Positions 18,460-26,993 of a stretch of 30,741 nucleotides of DNA are shown one piece after another (positions within the stretch are counted from its first letter, which is position 1; the number at the start of each line of letters is the position of its first letter). This DNA is from Bacillota bacterium. Its GTDB lineage: Bacteria; Bacillota; Clostridia; Christensenellales; Aristaeellaceae. The DNA lies in the NCBI GenBank assembly GCA_023402355.1, contig JAEXCG010000128.1:1-30741 (forward strand), read 5' to 3'. The translations under genes and the position numbers were made by a program. The notes under the pieces are model-generated. The model ran no database searches, was not told the DNA's origin, and saw only the letters and a program-made list of their open reading frames with translations.

Positions 18460-19713
18460 CTCGCGTATTTCCTGTACGTTTTTTTGAACGGTGTGCGCAA
18501 TCGGTTCCCAGGTCACGTGTTTGAACAGCGCGGCGATCGCGATGGGGACGTAGGTAAACATGAAGACGGGAAACGTAAACAGGTACAGAATCTTTTTGTA
18601 GCCGGCGCAGTGAATCTGCCGCCACTCGGTGATCGTCGTCACAAGGCCGAAGAGGAACAGCGACAGGTAAACGCCCGCGACCGTGATGAAAGCCTCCTGC
18701 CCGGCCGCCGAAACGACCTGCGGCATCTTCGCCGCAAGCCCATAAATGCAGAAGGCGAGGTTCGCGGCGATGGTGGTCAGCGTGAGCAGCGTCGCCGGGG
18801 CGATGGTCATCAGCATGTCGTAGCACTGAAAGCTGCGCTGCTTCACGCATCCGCCGATCAGCGCCCGGCCGTAGCGGGCGAACACCTGGTAAAACCCCTT
18901 CGCCCAGCGCATCCGCTGCTTCCAGGAGGAGCGGAAATCCTGCGGCTGCTCGTCATAGACGATCGCGCGCTCGCAGTAGCCGATGACCTCCCCTTGGATG
19001 GCGCTGTCGATGGAAAACTCGATGTCCTCCGTCAGCAGGTGATGCTTCCATCCCCCGTTGCGTTCGATCACCCGGCTCGACACGAGAAAGCCCGTGCCGG
19101 AGATCGCGCAGCTCGTGTGCAGGCTCATCCGCGCCCCGTTCAGGTATTGGGATTCGCGCAGAAACCAGAGCGCATAGCCGGCCGAAATCCAGTTCGCGCC
19201 GTAATTTTTCGAGTTCCGATAGCTGGTGATCACCCCGTACCCCTGATCGAACGTCTTGTTCATTTCTTGTACGTAGTTTTCGTCCAGCACGTTGTCCGCG
19301 TCGAAGACCATGTACGCCTCATAATGCCGGAGGCCCACGCTTCTGCGGATCTGGGCGAAGGCATAATCCAGCGCGTATCCCTTGCCGACCTGCCGGCGGT
19401 TGGCGCGCTCAAAGACGGTAGCGCCGTACTTTCGGGCGATGCGCGCGGTATTATCCCCGCAGTTATCCGCCACGACGTATACGTCGATCAGCTCCCTCGG
19501 ATAGCTCTGATTCTTGATGCTTCGCAGCAGCTCGCCGATAACCTTTTCCTCGTTGCGCGCGGAAATGAGAATCGCGAACTTATGCTGCTTTTGGGCTGGG
19601 CAATCCTTTTGCTTTTTGACAAAGCGCACCACGATGTACGCGATCTGATAAAAATAACAAAGAAGGAAGAGGCACAAGATGACCAGATTAAACCTTTCCA
19701 TAAACGGAATCAT
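18457..19713 (-). CDS. Membrane-bound family 2 glycosyltransferase (processive type)
   Basis: 418 residues. One N-terminal membrane helix (8-30), a cytosolic GT-A domain, then three or four C-terminal membrane segments (about 300-325, 345-365, 385-405). Motifs are ISARNEE (50-56), DAD (138-140) for the metal-sugar-nucleotide, TED (228-230) carrying the likely catalytic base, and QRMRW (266-270), the QxxRW signature of processive enzymes such as hyaluronan, cellulose and poly-GlcNAc synthases. It likely extends and exports a surface polysaccharide from a UDP-sugar. It stands alone, so the polymer is unknown. AAAGGAG lies nine bases ahead of ATG 19713. Confidence 0.88.
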   Translation of the reverse strand: MIPFMERFNLVILCLFLLCYFYQIAYIVVRFVKKQKDCPAQKQHKFAILISARNEEKVIGELLRSIKNQSYPRELIDVYVVADNCGDNTARIARKYGATVFERANRRQVGKGYALDYAFAQIRRSVGLRHYEAYMVFDADNVLDENYVQEMNKTFDQGYGVITSYRNSKNYGANWISAGYALWFLRESQYLNGARMSLHTSCAISGTGFLVSSRVIERNGGWKHHLLTEDIEFSIDSAIQGEVIGYCERAIVYDEQPQDFRSSWKQRMRWAKGFYQVFARYGRALIGGCVKQRSFQCYDMLMTIAPATLLTLTTIAANLAFCIYGLAAKMPQVVSAAGQEAFITVAGVYLSLFLFGLVTTITEWRQIHCAGYKKILYLFTFPVFMFTYVPIAIAALFKHVTWEPIAHTVQKNVQEIRE

Positions 19714-19903
19714 CGAATTTCTCCTTTATAGCGGCGCACTCCACCGCGCGCAGTCAAAGGCCCCGTATTCTTATCTTATTCCGACATGAGGGCAAGTAGA
19801 GCACGCGCACAAAAGAAATGTCATCGGCTGTGTTCATGGCTTTCCAGGCGCATTCTTGTCTGCCTTATGGGATATAACGGATTTACTGGACGAATTCTTC
19901 CAA

Positions 19904-19930
19904 TAAAAATTGCCGCCTCGTGGGCGGCAA
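19904..19930 (-). terminator. Terminator after upp
   Basis: Minus strand perfect eight-base stem TTGCCGCC/GGCGGCAA with a five-base loop, followed by TTTTTATT, 16 bases after the upp stop codon. Confidence 0.9.
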
Positions 19931-19946
19931 AGCGATATTCTGCAAT

Positions 19947-20576
19947 TTATTTGGTTCCAAAGAGCCGGTCGCCCGCGTCGCCGAGGCCCGGCACGATGTA
20001 GCCGTGATCGTTGAGCTTCTCGTCCACGGAGGCTACGAAGATGTCCACATCCGGGTGGTCGCGCTGAATGCGCGCGATTCCCTCCGGCGCTGCGATCAGG
20101 CATTCGAGCTTGATGCTCTTGCAGCCGCGCTTCTTGATGAACGAGATGGCCGCGGAGGCGGAGCCGCCCGTCGCCAGCATGGGATCGACGACGATCAGGT
20201 CGCGTTCCTCCACGTCCGCAGGCAGCTTGCAGTAATACTCGACCGGCTCGAGCGTGTTCGGGTCGCGGTACAGGCCGATGTGGCCGACCTTCGCCGCGGG
20301 CACGAGGCTCATGATGCCGTCGACCATGCCTAGGCCCGCGCGCAAAATCGGAACGACCGCGAGCTTTTTGCCGCTGATGACCTTGGTCTTGGCACGGCAC
20401 ACGGGCGTCTCGATTTCAACTTCCTTGAGGGGCAGATCGCGCGTCACCTCGTAGGCCATGAGCATGGAGATCTCCTCGAGCAGCTCGCGGAAGTCCTTCG
20501 TGCCGGTCTCGCGGTCGCGCATGAGCGAAACCTTGTGCTGAATCAGGGGGTGATCCATTACGTGAAGCGTAGACAT
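19947..20576 (-). CDS. upp: Uracil phosphoribosyltransferase
   Basis: 209 residues, the family's normal length. It converts uracil and PRPP to UMP in pyrimidine salvage. Conserved parts include HPLIQHK near the start, VPILRAGLGMVDG (about 75-87), the PRPP loop VVDPMLATGGSA (about 128-139) and the uracil-binding GYIVPGLGDAGDR near the end. It lies 15 bases after rpiB on the same strand, a common clostridial pairing that links ribose and nucleotide salvage. GGAGG precedes ATG 20576. Confidence 0.97.
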   Translation of the reverse strand: MSTLHVMDHPLIQHKVSLMRDRETGTKDFRELLEEISMLMAYEVTRDLPLKEVEIETPVCRAKTKVISGKKLAVVPILRAGLGMVDGIMSLVPAAKVGHIGLYRDPNTLEPVEYYCKLPADVEERDLIVVDPMLATGGSASAAISFIKKRGCKSIKLECLIAAPEGIARIQRDHPDVDIFVASVDEKLNDHGYIVPGLGDAGDRLFGTK

Positions 20577-20591
20577 CGATGTGGTCCTCCT

Positions 20592-21044
20592 TCAATATGA
20601 TCCGTTTTCTTCGCGTTCCAGCGCGGTCATCATATCCACGCGGCGCTGATGGCGTCCGCCCTCAAACGACGCGTCGAGAAATGCGTTCATCACGTCCACC
20701 GCAAGCCCGGGCCCGATGACACGCTCGCCCATGCACAGGATGTTGGCGTCGTTATGCATGCGCGTCATCCGCGCGGAGAATACGTCGTGGCACACAGCCG
20801 CCCGGACGCCATGCACCTTGTTCGCGGCGATCGACATGCCGATGCCCGTGCCGCAGATCAGGATTCCGCGTTCGCATTCGCCCGTCGCCACGGCCTTCGC
20901 GACCTTTTCGGCGACGGCCGGGTAGTCGACCGCCTCGCCCGTGTACGTTCCTTCGTCCTGATAGGCGATTTCCCTGCGGTCCAGCTCTTCCATCAGGGTT
21001 TTCTTCAAATGATATCCGGCGTGATCGCTGCCGATAGAAAGCAC
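20592..21044 (-). CDS. rpiB: Ribose-5-phosphate isomerase B
   Basis: 150 residues. It interconverts ribose 5-phosphate and ribulose 5-phosphate. The N-terminus reads LSIGSDHAGYHLK with the substrate-binding Asp-His, CGTGIGMSIAANK (about 64-76) contains the catalytic cysteine, and HNDANILCMGERV (about 97-109) completes the RpiB/LacA signature. The best start is GTG 21044 with GGAGGG about eight bases upstream. It is the first gene of the rpiB-upp operon, divergent from lgt. Confidence 0.96.
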   Translation of the reverse strand: MLSIGSDHAGYHLKKTLMEELDRREIAYQDEGTYTGEAVDYPAVAEKVAKAVATGECERGILICGTGIGMSIAANKVHGVRAAVCHDVFSARMTRMHNDANILCMGERVIGPGLAVDVMNAFLDASFEGGRHQRRVDMMTALEREENGSY

Positions 21045-21077
21045 GATGTAATCCCTCCATGTTTTACTTCACGGGAT

Positions 21078-21106
21078 ATTATACACGCCCCTCGTCGGCA
21101 ACACAA
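21078..21106 (-). promoter_or_regulatory. Promoter of rpiB-upp
   Basis: Minus strand -35 TTGTGT (21101-21106), 17-base spacer, -10 TATAAT (21078-21083). It lies back to back with the lgt promoter, 55 bases apart. Confidence 0.7.
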
Positions 21107-21161
21107 CGTTTTTTCGACAAGTCCTTCACATTTGGCGCGGTTTTGGGCGATTTTAGCTGTC

Positions 21162-21190
21162 TTGACACGCCTCACCCGCCGCCTTATAAT
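21162..21190 (+). promoter_or_regulatory. Promoter of lgt-pncB
   Basis: Perfect sigma-A promoter: -35 TTGACA (21162-21167), 17-base spacer, -10 TATAAT (21185-21190), giving a leader of about 90 bases before ATG 21284. Confidence 0.88.
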
Positions 21191-21283
21191 GGGAAAGAAT
21201 CGGATCAGAACCAGATAAGACTACCCGGCAAATACGCCGCGCGGCCACGCCGCCGCTGCGCGAAGCCATAAGGAGGAAACGAC

Positions 21284-22438
21284 ATGCTCAGCCGTCCACC
21301 GCTCGACCGGATCGCCTTTTGGGGCATTTCCTGGTATAGCCTGTTCATCGTCACCGGCGTCGTATTGGGCATCCTGCTCGCGACGCGCGAGGAAAAACGC
21401 CTGGGGCTGCCCAAGGACACGACGATCGACTTCGCCATCCTCGCGATCCCGCTCGCACTGGTGGGGGCGCGCCTCTACTACGTGCTCTTTCAGTGGGATT
21501 CCTTTTCGGAGGACCTGCTTGGCATCTTCGACATCCGCGGCGGCGGCCTCGCCATCTACGGCGGCGTGCTCGGCGGCCTGCTTGCGGCTTATCTCGTCGC
21601 CAGGCGCAAGCAGCTCGCCCTGTCCTCCATCCTGGACATCGTCGCCCCCTCCCTCGTGCTCGGGCAGGCTATCGGACGCTGGGGCAACTACTTCAATATG
21701 GAGGCCTACGGCTTCCGTCTTTCGGAGCCCGCGCTGCAATTCTTTCCCTTCGCCGTGGAAATCCCCGTCGGCGGCGTATGGTACTGGCACATGGCGACCT
21801 TTTTCTACGAGTTCTGCTGGGATCTCGCCGTCTTCGCCCTGCTGATGGGCATCCGGCATTTCACCCGCAGGAAGGGCGACGTCTTCCGCTTTTACCTGCT
21901 GCTCTATTGCGCGGGGCGGACGGTCATCGAGGGCATGCGCGAGGACAGCCTGACCTTCATCAACGAGTTTGTCCGCGTCTCCCAGATTCTGAGCGCGCTC
22001 GCCTGCGTCGCCATCGTGGTCATCTTTTACCTGAGGCTCAAACACAAGGCGCAGCCCTTTTACATCCTGCCCGTCGCCGCGACGGCGCTCGCCCTCGCCG
22101 GCTGCTTCATCGGCGAATTCGAGCGCGGCGCCTACGCGAATCTCTTCACGGCGGCGCAGCTCATCATGCTCGCGCTCCTCGCCTGCCAGATCGCGCTTTG
22201 CGTCCTGTGCTTTGTAAATGCCCGCCGGCGAAAGATCAAGAACCTTGCGCCGCTCCTCGTCGCATCCGGCTTCACGCTCGGCGTCCTGCTCTTCGGGCTC
22301 GGCCGGGCGGACGCGAACAACCAGCTCTTCGTCTCCTGGCGGCAAATCGCCTGCATGCTGCAGATGATCGCCAGCGGCATGCTGCTCTACCCGTTTCGCA
22401 GGCAGTCTCCGGCCCCCGCGCGAGCCGAACACCCCTAA
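21284..22438 (+). CDS. lgt: Prolipoprotein diacylglyceryl transferase with an extra C-terminal membrane domain
   Basis: 384 residues, about 110 longer than usual. The first 255 residues are a normal Lgt: ISWYSLFIVTG near the start, the signature GRWGNYFNMEAYG (131-143), and the YCAGRTVIEGMRED segment (208-221) with the active-site arginines. In the helix-3 loop the histidine known from Escherichia coli is replaced by tyrosine (IYGG, 91-94), which I believe is common in clostridia. It transfers diacylglycerol from phosphatidylglycerol to the lipobox cysteine of lipoproteins. Residues 256-384 add four hydrophobic segments (about 257-275, 286-310, 321-339, 354-371) of unknown role. GGAGG lies upstream of ATG 21284; pncB follows after 25 bases. 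Confidence 0.93.
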   Translation: MLSRPPLDRIAFWGISWYSLFIVTGVVLGILLATREEKRLGLPKDTTIDFAILAIPLALVGARLYYVLFQWDSFSEDLLGIFDIRGGGLAIYGGVLGGLLAAYLVARRKQLALSSILDIVAPSLVLGQAIGRWGNYFNMEAYGFRLSEPALQFFPFAVEIPVGGVWYWHMATFFYEFCWDLAVFALLMGIRHFTRRKGDVFRFYLLLYCAGRTVIEGMREDSLTFINEFVRVSQILSALACVAIVVIFYLRLKHKAQPFYILPVAATALALAGCFIGEFERGAYANLFTAAQLIMLALLACQIALCVLCFVNARRRKIKNLAPLLVASGFTLGVLLFGLGRADANNQLFVSWRQIACMLQMIASGMLLYPFRRQSPAPARAEHP

Positions 22439-22463
22439 AATGAGATAAAAAGAGGAATGTACA

Positions 22464-23894
<1,431 letters not shown>

Positions 23895-23923
23895 GCCCGC
23901 GCCGCGGTCCATTTCGGCATACA

Positions 23924-23955
23924 AAAAGCGCCGCCCATCGCTGGTCGGCGCTTTT
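23924..23955. terminator. Bidirectional terminator between pncB and the coat genes
   Basis: AAAAGCGCCG pairs with CGGCGCTTTT around a 12-base loop. It has T runs on both strands and serves the convergent pncB (plus) and coat gene (minus). Confidence 0.88.
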
Positions 23956-23965
23956 CGTGGATTCT

Positions 23966-24349
23966 TTACTGAAGCTGCGTCTGCATCTGCGCGAACTGCT
24001 GCTTGGAGGTCGCGATCTCCTGCTGCTGCGCGGTCGGCATCTGGTACCATCCGTGCGCGCGCATCTGGTCGAAGATGGTGTACTGATCCGTCACCGTCTG
24101 CTGCCAGTTCTCCATCAGGATGTTGCGCAGCTTCGGGCAGCTCGCCTCCAGGATGAGGACGCTGTAGCTGTTGGCGAGCGCCTTGTGGCAGCCGAGCATA
24201 TCCTCGACCATGTCCTTTTCCGTCAGCGCGTTCTGCTGCCCCGCCTGCTGGTTCTGCTGGGCTGCCTGCTGCGCGCCCGCCTGCTGCTGGTTCTGTTGCT
24301 GGTTTTGCTGCTGGTTTCCGCCGAAGTACGGCATATTCTGCTGGCTCAT
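23966..24349 (-). CDS. CotF-family spore coat protein with Gln/Asn-rich N-terminus
   Basis: 127 residues. Residues 1-45 are mostly Gln, Asn and Ala, a low-complexity tail. Residues 46-125 form a helical ferritin-like CotF domain, recognisable from TEKDMVEDMLGCHKAL, the conserved LRNIL stretch and HGWYQMPTA. Such proteins are deposited on the spore surface late in sporulation. ATG 24349 was chosen because GGAGG lies about eight bases upstream; a frame start 21 bases earlier lacks one. It lies 27 bases after a smaller coat-like gene in one operon. Confidence 0.88.
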   Translation of the reverse strand: MSQQNMPYFGGNQQQNQQQNQQQAGAQQAAQQNQQAGQQNALTEKDMVEDMLGCHKALANSYSVLILEASCPKLRNILMENWQQTVTDQYTIFDQMRAHGWYQMPTAQQQEIATSKQQFAQMQTQLQ

Positions 24350-24376
24350 CTTCACTGCCTCCTTGCTCAATTCCCG

Positions 24377-24583
24377 TTAGTTCTGGCTGTTCAGGTAGGT
24401 AAACAGCCGATCATACTGCTGCTTGTGGTGCTGCGCCATCGTCTGCGCCATGGTTTTGAGCGCAGGGTCGGTGATCTGCGAAGCGTAATGCTCGAACTTC
24501 TTGTTCGCGAGCGCCTCGTGCGTAAGCTGGTCTCCGATCAGATGCAGATCCTTTTGGGTAAGCTGTGCATTTCCTTGCGGCAT
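24377..24583 (-). CDS. Small CotF-like coat protein
   Basis: 68 residues, all helical, rich in Gln, His and Lys: LTQKDLHLIGDQLTHEAL followed by a second helix ending HHKQQYDRLFTYL. This resembles half of a ferritin-like coat domain and probably pairs with the protein encoded next. GGGAGA lies nine bases upstream of ATG 24583. The frame continues upstream without a domain or ribosome site, so the short form is preferred. Confidence 0.75.
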   Translation of the reverse strand: MPQGNAQLTQKDLHLIGDQLTHEALANKKFEHYASQITDPALKTMAQTMAQHHKQQYDRLFTYLNSQN

Positions 24584-24690
24584 ACAGATCTCTCCCTTTC
24601 TTTCTTCGCCCGCCGGCGTTGACCGCGCGGGCGCGCACGGCCTCTTTTCGCCATGCCTGCCGGCCTTTTGGCCTCTTCCTGTTTCATCCA

Positions 24691-24719
24691 TAGCTTGCGC
24701 ATTCAAGACCATTTTATAC
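24691..24719 (-). promoter_or_regulatory. Possible forespore sigma-G/F-type promoter of the coat genes
   Basis: Minus strand GTATA (24715-24719), 17-base spacer, CAAGCTA (24691-24697), compared with the sigma-G pattern GMATA-N17/18-CATAMTA (five of seven at -10). The leader would be about 105 bases. This is a weak match. Confidence 0.25.
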
Positions 24720-24737
24720 ATGAAAGCGGTGCTGTAC

Positions 24738-25376
24738 ATGAGCCGGATTACCTCCATCAAAAAACAGCGCGGCCTCGTCCTCGTGGAAATCGAGGAAGAA
24801 GCCGCGCTGCGAATCCCCGCGAGCCTGTATCGAGAAAGACCGCTTCAGCCGGACACGGATCTGGACCTTGAGGCGTACGGCGCCTGGCTCGACGAGCGTG
24901 CGTATCCGCACGCGCTCAACCGTGCGGTCGAGTACCTGGCCGCCCGCCCGCGGACGGAGCGTGAGATGGAAACGCGCCTTCGTCAATGCGGCTACACGGA
25001 CAGGGTCATCGCCCGCGTCATGGCGCGCCTCGCGCACGAGGGCTTTTTAAACGACGCGCAGTTTGCGGACCTGTGGACGCAGGCCCGGCAGGAGCGCGCG
25101 CTCGGCAAGCGCCGCATCGCCCAGGAGCTCGCGCGCAAGGGCGTCTCGCGCGAGCACGTGGACGCGGCGCTCTCCCAGATCGACGAGGAGGAACAGCAGC
25201 GTCAGGCGACTGAGCTGTGCAGGCGGCTCCTTGATAAAACGCGCGGCAAGGACGAACGCGACGTCCGCCGGAAGGTGCTGGCCGCGCTGGTCCGCCGCGG
25301 CTACGATTGGGATACCGCCAAGCGGGCGCTCGAGCGCGCGGGCGAGGAGGACGCAGACGACGACTGGTACGAATGA
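24738..25376 (+). CDS. recX: RecX family regulatory protein
   Basis: 212 residues of tandem three-helix repeats. ALNRAVEYLAARPRTEREMETRLRQ begins the first repeat, GFLNDAQFADLWTQARQERALGKRRIAQELARKGVS forms the second, and the last carries DVRRKVLAALVRRGYDWDTAKRAL. RecX binds RecA filaments and limits recombination and the SOS response. recA is not nearby. The start is uncertain: ATG 24738 has only a weak GCGGTG upstream and ATG 24720 has none. The stop codon is one base from the stop codon of the convergent merR-type gene. Confidence 0.9.
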   Translation: MSRITSIKKQRGLVLVEIEEEAALRIPASLYRERPLQPDTDLDLEAYGAWLDERAYPHALNRAVEYLAARPRTEREMETRLRQCGYTDRVIARVMARLAHEGFLNDAQFADLWTQARQERALGKRRIAQELARKGVSREHVDAALSQIDEEEQQRQATELCRRLLDKTRGKDERDVRRKVLAALVRRGYDWDTAKRALERAGEEDADDDWYE

Positions 25377-25377
25377 C

Positions 25378-26184
25378 TCAGCGAACGGGCAGCAAAATCT
25401 TCGTCACGTAGTCGTCGCTTCGCTCCGACGTCAGGCTGTCCAGCACGCAGTATTCATAGGCGTAGCCGTAGGGTTCTAATCCCCTGTCCTCGATTGTCCG
25501 CAGGAGCCTTTTATAGGTCACGCCCGTCTGTTCGTACGTTCCAACATGATAGGCAAACGCGGCCTTCCCCGCGGGGCGCCGCATACAGCCCGCGATTTCC
25601 TCCTCGAGCGGCAAAAAAGCATACCGGGCGCGCAGGGGATCTCCCGAGCGGATGTCCTCCACCGCCACCATCGTGCCCAGTTGATAGTAGTGGGGATAGT
25701 TCTCTTCCTTCGCCCGGCGCAGCAGGCGCTTGAGCGCGACGTCCTGCTCCTCTAGATGCCCCGGCGCCTCGACCGATTCCGCCGCGAGGATGTCCCCCGG
25801 TACGTCCTGAACGATGACGCCGTCCTGCGGATCGTCGTAAAACGCCTCCAGCGTCCCGATCTTGCGTTCCAGCTTCCGCGCGGTGCGCTCGAGCCTACGC
25901 ATCTTTTCGTGGATGCGCTGGCGCTGGGCGGACATCAGCTCGATCGCCCGGCTGTCGTTGCGGCTCTTCATGAAGCTGCGAATCTCGCCCAGCGAAAGCC
26001 CCATTTCCTTCAGCATCAGGATGCTGTCCAGCACCTCAAGCTGCTCCGCGGTGTAGTAGCGGTAGCCGTTTCCGGGATCGACAAAGCGCGGCGAAAAAAC
26101 CCCCTCCCGGTCGTAATAGATGAGCGCCTGCTTGGACAGCCCGCTCAGCTTCGCCACCTCACCGACCGTAAAACGCGTATGCAT
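25378..26184 (-). CDS. MerR-family regulator with GyrI-like effector-binding domain
   Basis: 268 residues. The N-terminal MerR winged helix (5-72) has FTVGEVAKLSGLSKQALIYYDREG and NGYRYYTAEQL. A dimerising coiled coil follows (about 80-115), then a GyrI/BmrR-type ligand-binding domain (about 120-268) with YAYEYCVLDSL near the end. Such proteins activate efflux or membrane-protein genes when bound to hydrophobic cationic drugs. GGGAGG lies nine bases ahead of ATG 26184. The gene is divergent from a YitT-type gene with overlapping promoters, so that gene is the likely target and the regulator probably represses itself. Confidence 0.92.
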   Translation of the reverse strand: MHTRFTVGEVAKLSGLSKQALIYYDREGVFSPRFVDPGNGYRYYTAEQLEVLDSILMLKEMGLSLGEIRSFMKSRNDSRAIELMSAQRQRIHEKMRRLERTARKLERKIGTLEAFYDDPQDGVIVQDVPGDILAAESVEAPGHLEEQDVALKRLLRRAKEENYPHYYQLGTMVAVEDIRSGDPLRARYAFLPLEEEIAGCMRRPAGKAAFAYHVGTYEQTGVTYKRLLRTIEDRGLEPYGYAYEYCVLDSLTSERSDDYVTKILLPVR

Positions 26185-26204
26185 CGATTCTTTCCTCCCG
26201 GCGC

Positions 26205-26247
26205 TTGACAATATAGCTACTATATCCTTTATACTGAAATCTGTCAA
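26205..26247. promoter_or_regulatory. Overlapping divergent promoters with MerR-type operator
   Basis: Plus: -35 TTGACA (26205-26210), 19-base spacer, -10 TATACT (26230-26235); the long 19-base spacer is the mark of MerR-activated promoters. Inside lies the dyad ATATAG-CTA-CTATAT (26211-26225). Minus: -35 TTGACA (26242-26247), 17-base spacer, -10 TATAGT (26219-26224), lying within the dyad. Activation of one gene and autorepression of the other would use the same site. Confidence 0.8.
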
Positions 26248-26283
26248 GAAATCCAGCGATAGATTCAGAAAGGAGCATTTCCC

Positions 26284-26913
26284 TTGAACGCATCCTCTTC
26301 CCGCCGGGCGCAGGCGCTTTGCCACTACGGTTCTCTGCTGCTGGGCGCGTGCATCCTGGCCTTCGGCCTCTTCAACGTGCACAGCCAAAGCCAGATTACG
26401 GAGGGCGGTGTGCTCGGCATGACGCTTTTTTTGCAGCACTGGCTGAAAATCTCCCCCGGCATCAGCGGCTTTCTCATGGATATGACCTGCTACGCAATCG
26501 GCTTTCGCCTGCTCGGCAAGTCTTTCCTGAAAAATGCGGTCGTCGCGAGCTGCGGGTTTTCCTTTTTCTACAACCTCTTTGAGCACTTCGGGCCCATCCT
26601 CCCGCCGCTTTCCGGCCAGCCCCTCCTCGCCGCGCTGCTCGGCGGCCTGTTCGTCGGCGTCGGCGTGGGGCTCGTCGTGCGGGCTGGCGGCGCCTCCGGC
26701 GGGGACGACGCGCTGGCGCTCATCATCGTGCGGCTCACAAAGCTGCCGATCGCCAAGGCGTATTTTTTTACGGATTTCGTCGTGCTAATGCTCTCGCTCA
26801 CCTACATCCCCGTCACCAAGATTCTCTGTTCGCTGGTGACGGTGACGATTTCCTCGTTCATCATCGGACGCATCCATACGCTGGGCGACAGCGCGGTTCC
26901 GGAAACGGAGTAA
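26284..26913 (+). CDS. YitT-family integral membrane protein without the usual C-terminal domain
   Basis: 209 residues with five or six membrane segments. The segment RAGGASGGDDALALII (about 133-148) matches the GGSSGG-D motif of YitT/DUF161 proteins. The C-terminal DUF2179 domain of typical YitT is missing, as in the shorter members. Function of the family is unknown. The start is TTG 26284, with AAAGGAG eight bases upstream inside the MerR-controlled transcript. Control by a drug-type sensor suggests a role in envelope or toxic-compound stress, which is inference. Confidence 0.8.
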   Translation: MNASSSRRAQALCHYGSLLLGACILAFGLFNVHSQSQITEGGVLGMTLFLQHWLKISPGISGFLMDMTCYAIGFRLLGKSFLKNAVVASCGFSFFYNLFEHFGPILPPLSGQPLLAALLGGLFVGVGVGLVVRAGGASGGDDALALIIVRLTKLPIAKAYFFTDFVVLMLSLTYIPVTKILCSLVTVTISSFIIGRIHTLGDSAVPETE

Positions 26914-26940
26914 GACAGGCAGCATAGAAAGGTCCTCTTC

Positions 26941-26990
26941 AAAAAGGCCGGCGCCAAATCCTCCTGATGGGGTTCGGCGCTGGCTTTTTT
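26941..26990. terminator. Bidirectional terminator
   Basis: AAAAAGGCCGGCGCC pairs with GGCGCTGGCTTTTTT, allowing G-U pairs, around a 20-base loop. It serves the convergent YitT-type gene and the uncharacterised gene at 26994-27830. Confidence 0.85.
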
Positions 26991-26993
26991 CGC

